Notes: a model not told the origin generated them from the sequence alone. DNA of 64,000 nucleotides from an uncultured bacterium (GCA_958366705.1 CATXCB010000012.1:1-64000), one strand, 5' to 3'. Shown: positions 8,348 through 17,536, counted from the stretch's first letter. Program-made: numbers and translations.

Positions 8348-9049
8348 ATGAATAATAAAATAATAGTCATAGATGATGACATAGCTATCAATGAATTAAT
8401 AAAAGTAAATCTGGAACTGGCAGGATACAAAATCTTTCAAGCGTATGATGGAATTAAAGGGTTTGCACTCTGCAAACAAGAACTGCCATCCTTAATTGTT
8501 CTTGATGTTATGATGCCTGATGTTGACGGTTTTACCGTGGCCAAAAGAATTCGTCAAAATGAAGAGACGAAAAATATACCAATAATCATGCTTACAGCAT
8601 TATCTCAATTAAATGACAAGGTTAAAGGTTTTGATATTGGAGTAGATGATTACTTAGTAAAACCATTTGAAATAGAAGAGCTACTTGTTAGAGTCAGAGC
8701 ATTGTTAAAAAGAACAAACCAAATTCCGGTTTCTGCATCAACACGAGACTTACTCACATTAGGTGAAATAACTCTCCTCCCTGAACAATATAGCGTAAAA
8801 ATCTCTGAAAAACAGGTAAAATTAACTCCTATAGAGTTTGACATTTTTAACCTGCTTTTCCAAAATCACGGAAACATGGTTTCTTCTGCCCAGTTATTGA
8901 AAGATATTTGGGGCTATTCTCCTGACGATGATATTGAAACTATCAGGGTTCATATCAGACATTTAAGAGCTAAAATAGATAAAATTTCAAACGGGAAAAG
9001 ATATATAGAAACAATCTACGGCGGCGGCTACAAATTAAATGTAGACTAA
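8348..9049 (+). CDS. OmpR/PhoB-family response regulator
   Basis: The 233-residue transcription factor has a receiver domain (residues 1-120) with acidic pocket D10/D11, phosphoacceptor D53 (LDVMMPD), T83 and K105. A winged-helix DNA-binding domain (about 135-233) follows, ending in the RYIETIYGGGYKL signature. No histidine kinase gene is adjacent, so it is an orphan regulator whose partner must lie elsewhere. The family includes cyanobacterial RpaB-type regulators, but I cannot assign it to one subgroup from the sequence alone. A bidirectional hairpin follows it. Confidence 0.92.
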   Translation: MNNKIIVIDDDIAINELIKVNLELAGYKIFQAYDGIKGFALCKQELPSLIVLDVMMPDVDGFTVAKRIRQNEETKNIPIIMLTALSQLNDKVKGFDIGVDDYLVKPFEIEELLVRVRALLKRTNQIPVSASTRDLLTLGEITLLPEQYSVKISEKQVKLTPIEFDIFNLLFQNHGNMVSSAQLLKDIWGYSPDDDIETIRVHIRHLRAKIDKISNGKRYIETIYGGGYKLNVD

Positions 9050-9091
9050 TTGAATAAATCTGCGCATTGTAGAAGAATTTTAGTAGTATAT

Positions 9092-9127
9092 AAAAAAGAG
9101 CCTTTTAAATTTAAAAGACTCTTTTTT
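9092..9127. terminator. bidirectional intrinsic terminator between the response regulator and rpsP
   Basis: The stem runs 9092-9109 against 9110-9127 with a single C-A mismatch, A-rich on one side and T-rich on the other. It sits between two convergent genes and can end transcription in both directions. Confidence 0.8.
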
Positions 9128-9154
9128 AACAAATTTTCAATTTGAAATATAAAC

Positions 9155-9523
9155 TTAAGCTTCAGCAGGAGCTTCTTCTGCTTGAGCAGCAGCTTCAGCT
9201 GCAGCTTTTGCGGCTTCTTCTTCAGCTTGTTTTTTAGCCAATGCTTTTTTAGACAATTTCACAGCTTCTTTTTTAACATAATTTAAAGAACCATCGTCAT
9301 TACAATTTTTGATTAAGTAAGCAACAGTTTCAGTTGGTTGAGCACCTTTTGAAATCCAATCAAGAGCTGCAGCTTTATCCAATTTCATAACTTTAGTTTT
9401 TGGATTATAATGACCTAATTCTTGAATTGGTCTGCCTTCTCTTTTTGTTGTTGAATTGATAACAATAATTCTGTATGTTGGAGCTTTTTTAGCACCTAAT
9501 CTTTTTAATCTGATTTTTAACAT
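9155..9523 (-). CDS. rpsP: 30S ribosomal protein S16
   Basis: The 122-residue protein begins with the S16 signature MLKIRLKRLGAKKAPTYRI and continues through RPIQELGHYNP. S16 helps assemble the small ribosomal subunit. Bacterial S16 is usually 80-90 residues; here a C-terminal tail of about 35 residues rich in Ala, Glu and Lys extends it. A GAAGGAAA ribosome binding site precedes the ATG. It stands apart from rimM, trmD and rplS, its partners in many bacteria, and lies downstream of the candidate 6S RNA on the same strand. Confidence 0.95.
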   Translation of the reverse strand: MLKIRLKRLGAKKAPTYRIIVINSTTKREGRPIQELGHYNPKTKVMKLDKAAALDWISKGAQPTETVAYLIKNCNDDGSLNYVKKEAVKLSKKALAKKQAEEEAAKAAAEAAAQAEEAPAEA

Positions 9524-9554
9524 ATTTATTTCCTTCTTTTATTTAATTGATATC

Positions 9555-9718
9555 CTATCAGTAACTCAACCGCCGCTTGCTAAATTACCTGAACCAGGTT
9601 AAAGAGGAATTACCCAGTTGTACTTAAATTTAACCATAAACAGATTATTAGTGCAACCCATTGTTAATAATTGTGGAGTATTGCTTAATACGCCTGCATA
9701 GTCCATCCTTATGAGTTG
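9555..9718 (-). ncRNA. ssrS: candidate 6S RNA
   Basis: The gap upstream of rpsP can be read on the minus strand as a structured RNA of about 165 nt. Its ends pair (AUCAACUCA with UGAGUUACUGAU, plus-strand 9712-9720 and 9557-9568). The 3' half contains a small CCUG/CAGG hairpin followed by AGCAAGCGGCGG, which resembles the 3' region of E. coli 6S RNA (a hairpin, then CCUGCGGCGG, then the closing stem). A distal stem GUUG-C-ACU with AGU-A-CAAC is also possible. 6S RNA binds housekeeping RNA polymerase. The assignment is by remembered similarity and folding by eye. It could instead be a leader of rpsP. Confidence 0.55.
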
Positions 9719-9721
9719 ATT

Positions 9722-9750
9722 TTAATATTTTTTGCGGTAAAATTTGAAAA
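9722..9750 (-). promoter_or_regulatory. promoter for the candidate 6S RNA
   Basis: On the minus strand, TTTTCA (9745-9750) is followed after exactly 17 bases by TATTAA (9722-9727). Transcription would begin near 9715, at the base of the closing stem of the candidate RNA. The -35 word is the same as in the promoter at 30093. Confidence 0.5.
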
Positions 9751-9783
9751 GATACATGTAGTAAATTAAAAAGGACATTAAAA

Positions 9784-11112
9784 ATGAAATCAACATTAAC
9801 TCAAAAACAAGACAATTTAGTAACATTAAATATGGTTATACCGGCAAATGAAGCTACATCAGCTTACAATACTGCAGTTAATCGTATTGCTCAACACATT
9901 AACATTGACGGATTTAGAAAAGGCAAAGCACCTAGAGCAGTAATAGAAAGACATGTAGGTGTTGACAGAATTCAACAGGAAGCTTTGGATATTTTATTAC
10001 CTAAACATATTGGTCAAGCCATTTACGATAACAAACTTGATGTTATTTCTCAACCGGCTATTACAGATTATAAATTTGAGTTAGGTAAAGATGTTGAAGT
10101 TAATTTTGAAGTTGAAATCAGACCAGAAGTAAAACTTGGTTCTTACAAAGAGTTAGATTTAAAAGTTGAAATTCCTACAAAAGATGACAAAGCATTTGAC
10201 AAAGCTTTAGAAGGATTTTTAACACAGCATGCGTCTATGGAATTAGTATTAGACAGACCTTCAAATGAAACAGATACAGTTGTATTTGATTTTGACGGAA
10301 CTTGCAACGGTGAAAAAATTCAGGGCGGTTCAGCTAAAAGTTACACACTGGATTTAGCTCATTCTAATTTTATTCCAGGATTTGCAGAACAACTAGTTGG
10401 TCATAATATCAAAGATGAATTTGATATTCAAGTAACATTCCCTGCTGACTACCACGATGAAAAACTAAAAGGTCAGCCTGCTACATTTGCAATCAAAATG
10501 AATGAAATTAAACAAAGAGTATTACCTGAATTGACTGATGAATTCGTAAAAAAATCAAGCAGATTCTCTACAGTTGATGAATTAAAAGCTGACATTCAAG
10601 ATTATATCGACCACCAGAGAGAAAGCTTGAAAAAATCAGCTGCTGAAGCTGCAGTATTTAAATCTGTAGTTGAATCAACAGAAATTGAAGTTCCTCAAAG
10701 AATGATTGACAGAGAAGTTGCATCTTTAAAAGCTGATTACCAACAAAGATTATCTTATCAAGGAATGGATTGGGATACATTTATTAAATCTCAAGGCAGT
10801 GAAGATGAATTCAACAAAACTTTAGCAGAAGACGCAAAAGTTAGAATTGTTAATTCATTAATCATTGATAAAATTTCAAAAGAAGAAAATATTTCAGTAG
10901 AACAGTCAGATTTTTCTGAAAAACTTTCTCAAATGTCAGCTGTATACGGAGTTGGCCCTGAAGAAATGCTAAAACAATTCGGACAAAATCCTGACTTTTT
11001 ATCAACATTATCTCAACAAATTGTTAATGATAAAGTAAGAAATTTCTTAGTTGATAACAACAAAATTGAATATGTTGAAGTTGATTCTAACAAAGAAAAA
11101 GTTGAAGCTTAA
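9784..11112 (+). CDS. tig: trigger factor, ribosome-associated chaperone
   Basis: The 442-residue protein has the three trigger factor parts. These are an N-terminal ribosome-binding domain with the GFRKGKAPRAVIE signature near residue 40, a FKBP-type peptidyl-prolyl isomerase domain (about 150-240), and a long helical C-terminal chaperone domain. It binds nascent chains leaving the ribosome. A GGACATT sequence precedes the ATG. It is followed by clpP and clpX in the conserved tig-clpP-clpX order. Confidence 0.95.
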   Translation: MKSTLTQKQDNLVTLNMVIPANEATSAYNTAVNRIAQHINIDGFRKGKAPRAVIERHVGVDRIQQEALDILLPKHIGQAIYDNKLDVISQPAITDYKFELGKDVEVNFEVEIRPEVKLGSYKELDLKVEIPTKDDKAFDKALEGFLTQHASMELVLDRPSNETDTVVFDFDGTCNGEKIQGGSAKSYTLDLAHSNFIPGFAEQLVGHNIKDEFDIQVTFPADYHDEKLKGQPATFAIKMNEIKQRVLPELTDEFVKKSSRFSTVDELKADIQDYIDHQRESLKKSAAEAAVFKSVVESTEIEVPQRMIDREVASLKADYQQRLSYQGMDWDTFIKSQGSEDEFNKTLAEDAKVRIVNSLIIDKISKEENISVEQSDFSEKLSQMSAVYGVGPEEMLKQFGQNPDFLSTLSQQIVNDKVRNFLVDNNKIEYVEVDSNKEKVEA

Positions 11113-11155
11113 TTAAATACAAGTATAATATTAAAATAAGAAAGGGAATTAAATC

Positions 11156-11746
11156 ATGAGTTTTGTACCTGTAGTAGTAGAACAATCAAGCCGTGGTGAA
11201 AGATCATTTGATATTTTCTCAAGATTATTAAGAGAAAGAATCATATTCTTGGGCACAGCGATTGATGATATGGTAGCCAATCTGGTTGTTGCACAATTAT
11301 TATTATTGGATAGCGAAAATCCGGAAAAAGACATTATGCTATATATTAATAGCCCTGGCGGCAGTGTAACTGCAGGTTTTGCAATTTATGATACTATGCA
11401 GCACATTAGAGCTGATGTTTCAACAATTTGTCTTGGACAAGCTGCTTCAATGGGTGCATTCCTGCTTTCTTCTGGAACAAAAGGAAAGAGAATGGCTCTT
11501 CCTCACTCTAGAGTATTGATTCACCAACCTTTAGGTGGTGCTCAAGGTCAAGCTACTGATATTGAAATTCAAGCAGCTGAAATTATTAGAATTAAAAAAT
11601 CATTAAATGAAATTTTAGCTAATAATACAGGTCAATCAATCAAAAAAATTGAAAAAGATACTGATAGAGACTATATCATGACACCTCAAGAAGCTCTTGA
11701 ATACGGTATGATTGATAAAGTTATATCAAGAGATATTATAAAATAA
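11156..11746 (+). CDS. clpP: ATP-dependent Clp protease proteolytic subunit
   Basis: The 196-residue serine peptidase forms the barrel chamber of the Clp protease. The catalytic triad is S98 (GQAASMGA), H123 (LIHQPLGG) and D172 (DRDYIM). The INSPGGSVTAG segment near residue 65 is conserved. An AAAGGGAA ribosome binding site precedes the ATG. It lies between tig and clpX, the unfoldase that feeds it. Confidence 0.96.
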   Translation: MSFVPVVVEQSSRGERSFDIFSRLLRERIIFLGTAIDDMVANLVVAQLLLLDSENPEKDIMLYINSPGGSVTAGFAIYDTMQHIRADVSTICLGQAASMGAFLLSSGTKGKRMALPHSRVLIHQPLGGAQGQATDIEIQAAEIIRIKKSLNEILANNTGQSIKKIEKDTDRDYIMTPQEALEYGMIDKVISRDIIK

Positions 11747-11750
11747 TAAA

Positions 11751-11824
11751 AAGTCATTCTGAGATGATGTATTTGAGATTTTTCGCAAATGCTCAGAATG
11801 ACTTAAAAAGTCGAAGAATCTCAA
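11751..11824. repeat. interleaved inverted repeat (A-B-A'-B'), copy 2
   Basis: Arms are A AAGTCATTCTGAG (11751-11763), B GAGATTTTTCG (11775-11785), A' CTCAGAATGACTT (11792-11804) and B' CGAAGAATCTCAA (11812-11824). Order and words match the element at 5859. It occupies the gap between clpP and clpX, inside their likely transcript. Confidence 0.75.
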
Positions 11825-11857
11825 AAGCGGATTTTATCCAAAAGATGGTGATAATAA

Positions 11858-13162
11858 ATGCCAAAACATGATGATGATAAATTAAAATGTTCTTTTTGCG
11901 GAAAAACTCAAGACCAAGTGAAAAAATTAATCGCAGGGCCGGAAGTTTATATCTGTGATGAGTGTGTTGAACTTTGTAATGAAATTTTAGATGAAGAATT
12001 TTTTGAATCTAAAGAAAAAGAAAGTTCAACAGATGGTGATAATCCTGAAAAGGCTGAAAAACCAATCCCAAAACCTCACGAAATTAAAGAATATTTGGAT
12101 CAATATATTGTTGGTCAGGATGATGCGAAAAAAGTATTGTCTGTAGCTGTTTATAACCATTACAAACGTCTAAAACATAATAAAGAGAATAAAAAGGATT
12201 CTGTTGAAATTCAAAAATCAAACATTTTACTTGTTGGTCCTACAGGTTCAGGTAAAACGTTACTGGCTCAAACTCTTGCAAAAATGCTTGATGTACCTTT
12301 TGCAGTTGCAGATGCTACAACATTAACAGAAGCCGGCTATGTTGGTGATGACGTTGAAAATATACTTTTACGCTTATATCAAAATGCAGAATTCGATTCA
12401 TCAAAAGCTGAACGTGGTATTATTTATATTGATGAAATTGATAAGATTTCCAGAAAATCTGAAAATACATCTATAACTAGAGATGTATCAGGAGAGGGTG
12501 TTCAACAGGCTTTACTAAAAATGATTGAAGGTACTGTTGCTCATGTACCACCTCAAGGTGGCAGAAAACATCCACATCAGGAATTTATCGAAATTGATAC
12601 AAGTAATATCCTGTTTATTGTTGGCGGAGCGTTTGTAGGCTTAGAAAAAATTGTTGAACGCAGAGCTGGCGAGGGAACTTCTGTTGGTTTTGGAGCAAAA
12701 GCGCCAATGACCCAAATAGAAAAAGAAGCTGCTGCGGCACGTTTATTGAAAAAATTGCAGCCGGAAGATTTATTAAAATTTGGATTAATTCCTGAATTTA
12801 TCGGTCGTGTACCTGTTTATGCAGTATTAGACCAGTTAAATGAAAAAACATTAAAAATGATTTTAACTGAACCTAAAAATGCAGTTCTAAAACAATATCA
12901 GGCATTACTAAAAATGGATGGAGTTGATTTGGAATTTGAACCTGAAGCGGTTGAATTAATAGCAAAAGAAGCAATTAAACGTAAAACCGGAGCTAGAGCT
13001 TTGCGTTCTATCGTTGAAGAAATTATGCTTGATGTTATGTATGATGTTCCAACAAAAGAGAATATTGATAAGTTTGTTGTAACAACAGAAATGGTTAAAA
13101 ATAGAAAAAATGCCGAAGTTGTAAAACTTCCAACTAAAGATACAACAAGTGAAATTGCTTAA
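11858..13162 (+). CDS. clpX: ATP-dependent Clp protease ATP-binding subunit ClpX
   Basis: The 434-residue AAA+ unfoldase recognises substrates and threads them into ClpP. It has an N-terminal C4 zinc-binding domain (CSFCGKT and CDECVELC, residues 11-43), Walker A GPTGSGKT near residue 128, Walker B IIYIDEIDK near residue 190, and the sensor and C-terminal small domain (KRKTGARALRSI). Length is normal. It ends the tig-clpP-clpX group and is followed by a very strong hairpin. Confidence 0.96.
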   Translation: MPKHDDDKLKCSFCGKTQDQVKKLIAGPEVYICDECVELCNEILDEEFFESKEKESSTDGDNPEKAEKPIPKPHEIKEYLDQYIVGQDDAKKVLSVAVYNHYKRLKHNKENKKDSVEIQKSNILLVGPTGSGKTLLAQTLAKMLDVPFAVADATTLTEAGYVGDDVENILLRLYQNAEFDSSKAERGIIYIDEIDKISRKSENTSITRDVSGEGVQQALLKMIEGTVAHVPPQGGRKHPHQEFIEIDTSNILFIVGGAFVGLEKIVERRAGEGTSVGFGAKAPMTQIEKEAAAARLLKKLQPEDLLKFGLIPEFIGRVPVYAVLDQLNEKTLKMILTEPKNAVLKQYQALLKMDGVDLEFEPEAVELIAKEAIKRKTGARALRSIVEEIMLDVMYDVPTKENIDKFVVTTEMVKNRKNAEVVKLPTKDTTSEIA

Positions 13163-13167
13163 ACTTA

Positions 13168-13231
13168 ATACTAATAAAAAAACAACGCGAGTGACAAAAC
13201 TGAGTCACTCGCGTTGTTTTTTTATTAGTAT
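13168..13231. terminator. long perfect-stem intrinsic terminator after clpX
   Basis: A perfect 28-bp inverted repeat (13168-13195 against 13204-13231) surrounds an 8-base loop. The inner part is GC-rich (GCGAGTGAC) and the outer part is A-rich on the left and T-rich on the right, as in a bidirectional rho-independent terminator. The stem is much longer than is usual. Confidence 0.85.
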
Positions 13232-13438
13232 TTGAAGATACTTATTAAGTTATAAAGGTTTTAAAGCTCAGCATTTATTACAATAGCTATGTATAAGCAA
13301 GATGCAATTTTTCTTTGTGATGATTTTAGAGATAAAATTTGAAATAATTATGAGCCCAAAACTAGGAATTCAGCTACATAATTTAAATTGCAAAACTCGT
13401 ATTTTTATGTGAAAATTGTGTAAAAGGGAGAATTGTGT

Positions 13439-16297
13439 ATGGGAGAGTCCAAGACTTTAATATTAATTGATGGTCATGCTTTAGCATTCCGGCAGTATTA
13501 TGCACTGGAAAGAACTAATATGCAGACAAAAGATGGCACACCAACCTGGGCTGTTTATGGTTTTTTCAAAGCAATTTTCGACTTACTAAAAAATGAAGCA
13601 TTATCCGCGGATGCAATTGGAGTCGCATTTGATGTATCGCATCACACTTTTCGAACGGAGAAATACACCGAGTACAAAGCAAATCGCCAGGCTATGCCTG
13701 ACCCTATGCGAATCCAAATGGAACTTATCTATGATGGACTTAAAGCTTTCAATATTCCTATTTACACCAAAGCAGGATTTGAAGCTGACGATGTGATTGG
13801 AACAATATCTAAAAGAGCATGCGAACTTGGTCATAAAGTTCTTATACTGACAGGTGATCAAGATTCGTTTCAGCTTGTTGATAAAGATGGATGTGTAAAA
13901 GTAATAATTCCTTCAAAAGGGGAGCTTGTTGAATATAATTGGGATAAAGTTTATGAAAAATTAGGGGTTTACCCTAATCAAGTCATAGATTACAAAGCTC
14001 TAAGAGGTGATACTTCAGATAACATACCGGGAATTAAAGGTATTGGAGAAAAAACAGCAGTCAAATTACTAACAGAATTTAAAACAGTTGAAGAAGTACT
14101 AAATAACGCTGATAAAATTAGCGGGAATGCAATTAAAGAAAAAATAAAAAATGGAAGAGAACAAGCAGAGTTAAGTAAATACCTTGCAACTATTATTCGA
14201 GATGTTGATGTTCAATTTGACTTTGATAAAACAAATATTGAGCTTCCTGAAATTGCAGCAGTAACAGAATTTTTAAGAAAAATGCAATTTTATACATTTT
14301 TAAAAAATATTGAATTCATTCTAAAAACATTCGATAAAAATCACTCATTATCCGAAGAAAAAATGATACAAAAAGAAACTGTTAATCCATTAAATATAAC
14401 ATCACCTAACGGACAATTAGGTTTGTTTGCACAAGCTGTTCAATCTGAAGTAAACAAAGAAGAGTTAAATTTTACCTCTAAACTTATCACTGATGCTGAT
14501 GATTTTAAGGATATGATTACAACTCTTTCTAACCAAAATGTTATTTCTTTAAAAGTTTTTGCAGATGTAAAAAACGCTGTTGATTCAAAAATATTTGGAA
14601 TTGCACTAGGCTATAATGCAGGTATAGAATTTAAGGAAAAACTACTATTTAGCCATGATTCAAAAACTATGGTGTACTATATACCAGTTTCGCATAATAT
14701 AACAAAACAACTAGGACTTGAATTTGTTGTTGAAAATTTAAAAGAACTGCTTTATAACAACTCCATTAAGAAAATAACACATGATTTAAAAACAGAGTAC
14801 AATATACTAAAAGTAGCAGGTCTGGAAATTAAAGGCGTTATTTTTGACACATTGTTATCAAGTTATATAAAGGATTCTAACGCATCTGCAGAATTTGATA
14901 TTCAATGCATGGAAAGAATTAATCATGTTCTACCAACAATTTTGACCGAAAACAAAAACTCTAAATTATCAGATTTTGAAATAGGGACAGTTCAGAATTA
15001 TACAGGTGATGTTATTGCCAGCTTGTTTGAATTAACAAAATTTTGGTGTAACAGCCTTGATGAAAAAGAACTTAATATACTACAAACAATTGAAATTCCA
15101 TTAGCCCATGTACTGGCTGACATGGAATATATAGGAGTTTCAGTTGATGTTGATTACTTAAAAAATTTAACCGGCGATTTAAATACAAAACTATCAGAAC
15201 TAGAGATGAAAATTTTTCATCTGGCAGGAGAAAATTTTAATCTAAATTCACCAAAACAGGTAGGGCATATTTTATTCGACAAACTGGAATTAAAAACACG
15301 TAAAAAACGCGGCAAATCTAAAAATTCAACAAGCGCAGAAGTATTAGCAACACTGGCTGAAGAACATGAAATTGCAAAATTAATATTAGAATACAGAAAA
15401 TATTCTAAACTAAAATCAACTTACACTGATGCTTTACCGGCGCTAATTGAAAAAAAGGATAACAGAATCCACACAACATTCAACCAAACAACTACGACAA
15501 CAGGAAGATTATCTTCTTCTAATCCTAATTTACAAAATATACCAATCAGAACTGAAGAAGGAAATAAAATTCGTCAGGCATTTATCCCAGGTGACAGAGA
15601 AAACTACCTGATTATGTCTGCTGATTATTCTCAAATCGAACTTCGAATACTGGCACATGTTTCTGAAGACAATAACTTGATAAATGCTTTTAACTCAGAA
15701 ATTGATGTACATACTTTAACTGCGTCAAAAGTCTTTGATGTTCCAATTGAAGAAGTTACTAAACAAATGCGTTATAAAGCAAAAGCCGTTAACTTTGGGA
15801 TTGTATACGGACAAAGTAAGTACGGACTAGCAAAAGCTCTCGGAATTTCCGCAGCTGAAGCAGACATGTTTATTGGTAAATACTTTTTAACATATCCAAA
15901 AATAAAAGACTATATGAACAACATGGTAGCACTGGTTGAAGAACAAGGATACGTGGAAACAATCTTTGGACGAAAACGCTATCTGCAAAATGAAATAAAT
16001 AATCCAAATGCTATGATTAGAGAATTTGCAAAACGTGCAGCAATAAACCATCCAATGCAAGGATCAGCTTCAGATTTAATAAAATTAGCAATGATTGATT
16101 TTGCTAAAAAACTAAATGACAATAATCTTAAATCAAAAATGATTTTACAAGTTCATGATGAACTTGTCGTTGAAGTAGAAAAAACAGAGCTTGAATTAGT
16201 AAAAAAACTTGTTATAGAAGCGATGGAACAAAATCAACCACTTAGAGTTCCATTACTTGTAGACGTTAATGTAGGTGACTCATGGAAAGAATCGTAA
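13439..16297 (+). CDS. polA: DNA polymerase I
   Basis: The 952-residue protein has a 5'-3' exonuclease/flap nuclease domain (residues 1 to about 290), a 3'-5' exonuclease-like domain (about 340-540) and a family A polymerase domain. Motif A SADYSQIELR lies near residue 728, motif B RYKAKAVNFGIVYG near 780, and motif C VHDELVVE near 906. The exonuclease-like domain appears inactive: the DxE pair expected of Klenow is replaced (LKVFADV) and the middle Asp is Glu (DLKTEYNIL). I take the ATG at 13439, eight bases after GGGAG, over an in-frame TTG at 13433. It serves in repair and Okazaki fragment processing. Confidence 0.95.
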   Translation: MGESKTLILIDGHALAFRQYYALERTNMQTKDGTPTWAVYGFFKAIFDLLKNEALSADAIGVAFDVSHHTFRTEKYTEYKANRQAMPDPMRIQMELIYDGLKAFNIPIYTKAGFEADDVIGTISKRACELGHKVLILTGDQDSFQLVDKDGCVKVIIPSKGELVEYNWDKVYEKLGVYPNQVIDYKALRGDTSDNIPGIKGIGEKTAVKLLTEFKTVEEVLNNADKISGNAIKEKIKNGREQAELSKYLATIIRDVDVQFDFDKTNIELPEIAAVTEFLRKMQFYTFLKNIEFILKTFDKNHSLSEEKMIQKETVNPLNITSPNGQLGLFAQAVQSEVNKEELNFTSKLITDADDFKDMITTLSNQNVISLKVFADVKNAVDSKIFGIALGYNAGIEFKEKLLFSHDSKTMVYYIPVSHNITKQLGLEFVVENLKELLYNNSIKKITHDLKTEYNILKVAGLEIKGVIFDTLLSSYIKDSNASAEFDIQCMERINHVLPTILTENKNSKLSDFEIGTVQNYTGDVIASLFELTKFWCNSLDEKELNILQTIEIPLAHVLADMEYIGVSVDVDYLKNLTGDLNTKLSELEMKIFHLAGENFNLNSPKQVGHILFDKLELKTRKKRGKSKNSTSAEVLATLAEEHEIAKLILEYRKYSKLKSTYTDALPALIEKKDNRIHTTFNQTTTTTGRLSSSNPNLQNIPIRTEEGNKIRQAFIPGDRENYLIMSADYSQIELRILAHVSEDNNLINAFNSEIDVHTLTASKVFDVPIEEVTKQMRYKAKAVNFGIVYGQSKYGLAKALGISAAEADMFIGKYFLTYPKIKDYMNNMVALVEEQGYVETIFGRKRYLQNEINNPNAMIREFAKRAAINHPMQGSASDLIKLAMIDFAKKLNDNNLKSKMILQVHDELVVEVEKTELELVKKLVIEAMEQNQPLRVPLLVDVNVGDSWKES

Positions 16298-16704
16298 AAT
16301 TTATATTTTTATTTATATGTTTAGCAGTACTTGGAACCTCACAGGTCTATGCCACAGAGACAATGAATTTGAGCACATTAATTACAGCTCAAAATGTAAA
16401 GTTTGAAACTTGTACCAAAGTTTTTAATACAGACAATGTTTCACTCTTATATCTAACTATAGCTGCAATAAATGCAAACAGATTTACGATTGAAGAAATT
16501 CAATCTAAATCAGGATATATTCTATTCACCGCAGTTAATAAACGGTTTTTAGCAACAGTAACTAATGTGAATACAAAACAGGCAATGCTTAAAATTACTC
16601 CGGAAGACAACAATTATTTCTTCCAACCCGGAATTGTTTTAAACATTTTTAAATATATTGAACTCAATTTGAATGAAAAGCCAAAAAACATTTTAACTAA
16701 TTAG
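16282..16704 (+). CDS. putative exported protein of unknown function
   Basis: The 140-residue protein starts inside the 3' end of polA (16-base overlap). It has a clear signal peptide: basic MERIVK, a hydrophobic stretch, and a likely cleavage after VYA near residue 24. The mature part is about 115 residues, with no recognisable motif and a mixed beta-like composition. It is probably co-expressed with polA through translational coupling, though no functional link is apparent. It converges with tatD and overlaps its end by 8 bases. Confidence 0.7.
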   Translation: MERIVKFIFLFICLAVLGTSQVYATETMNLSTLITAQNVKFETCTKVFNTDNVSLLYLTIAAINANRFTIEEIQSKSGYILFTAVNKRFLATVTNVNTKQAMLKITPEDNNYFFQPGIVLNIFKYIELNLNEKPKNILTN

Positions 16705-17479
16705 AATTTATGATTTTGAATATTTTTAATGCGTTTGATGTTGTAGATTTTGTAATCTCTTCAACTGATGCATTCCGAAGTCTTGCAATTTCTTCAGCAA
16801 CATATTTAACATAACACGGTTGGTTTTCTTTACCGCGAAATGGAACTGGAGCCAAATAAGGATCATCAGTTTCCAATAACAGGTATTCCAGAGGAATGCT
16901 TGCTGCAACTTCTTTTGCATTAACAGCATTTTTAAACGTCACAACTCCGCCTAACGAAATATAAATGCCTTCCTTTATACATTCCCTTGCAAATTCCAAG
17001 CTGCCTGAAAAACAGTGCATTATTGCAATTGAGTTTTTATTATACATCTTTAAAATTTCAAGAGTATCAGCATGAGCTTCTCTGGAATGAATATTTAATG
17101 GTAAATTCATCTGATTTGCAAATTCAATTTGTTTTATAAAAACTTCTTTTTGAATATCTTTAAAGGATTTATCCCAATAATAATCCAGACCAATTTCTCC
17201 AACACCAATAATTTTAGGATTATTTCTTATAATATACTCCATATCTAAGAGTGTTTTATCAGAAAACTCCTTGGAGTATTCAGGGTAAACACCAACATAT
17301 CCGTACGAATCATCATATTGCTGAATAAAGTTATCAACTTCAAAAATATCTTGAGGAGAACTTGAAGGTACTATAACCAGAATTCCATCATCCTGCGCGT
17401 TATTCATAGCTTCATCAATATTAGTCTCGCGCAACATATTTGCATGTGAATGAGTATTAATAATTTGAATATTTTCCAT
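16697..17479 (-). CDS. tatD: TatD-family metal-dependent DNase
   Basis: The 260-residue TIM-barrel hydrolase shows the family's metal ligands in order: NTHSHANM at the N-terminus, GEIGLDYYWD near residue 95, NIHSREA near 131, MHCFSG near 152, and LLLETDDPYL near 202. TatD proteins are metal-dependent DNases linked to repair and to DNA degradation. Length is normal. It stands alone on its strand. Confidence 0.92.
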   Translation of the reverse strand: MENIQIINTHSHANMLRETNIDEAMNNAQDDGILVIVPSSSPQDIFEVDNFIQQYDDSYGYVGVYPEYSKEFSDKTLLDMEYIIRNNPKIIGVGEIGLDYYWDKSFKDIQKEVFIKQIEFANQMNLPLNIHSREAHADTLEILKMYNKNSIAIMHCFSGSLEFARECIKEGIYISLGGVVTFKNAVNAKEVAASIPLEYLLLETDDPYLAPVPFRGKENQPCYVKYVAEEIARLRNASVEEITKSTTSNALKIFKIINSN

Positions 17480-17536
17480 ATCACAATTATACCATTAAAT
17501 TACAAATAAAATTTAGAAACATAATTTAGAAAACAT

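Noticed and set aside
9557..9720. TPP riboswitch or SRP RNA in the gap upstream of rpsP
   Set aside because: AACCTGGTTCAGGTAA recalls part of the TPP aptamer and of the SRP core, but the CTGAGA box, the matching second stem and the SRP GGAA tetraloop are missing. The end pairing and 3' motif fit 6S RNA better.
13264..13438. Short reading frame in the gap before polA
   Set aside because: The only ATG frame is 17 codons, without a ribosome binding site.
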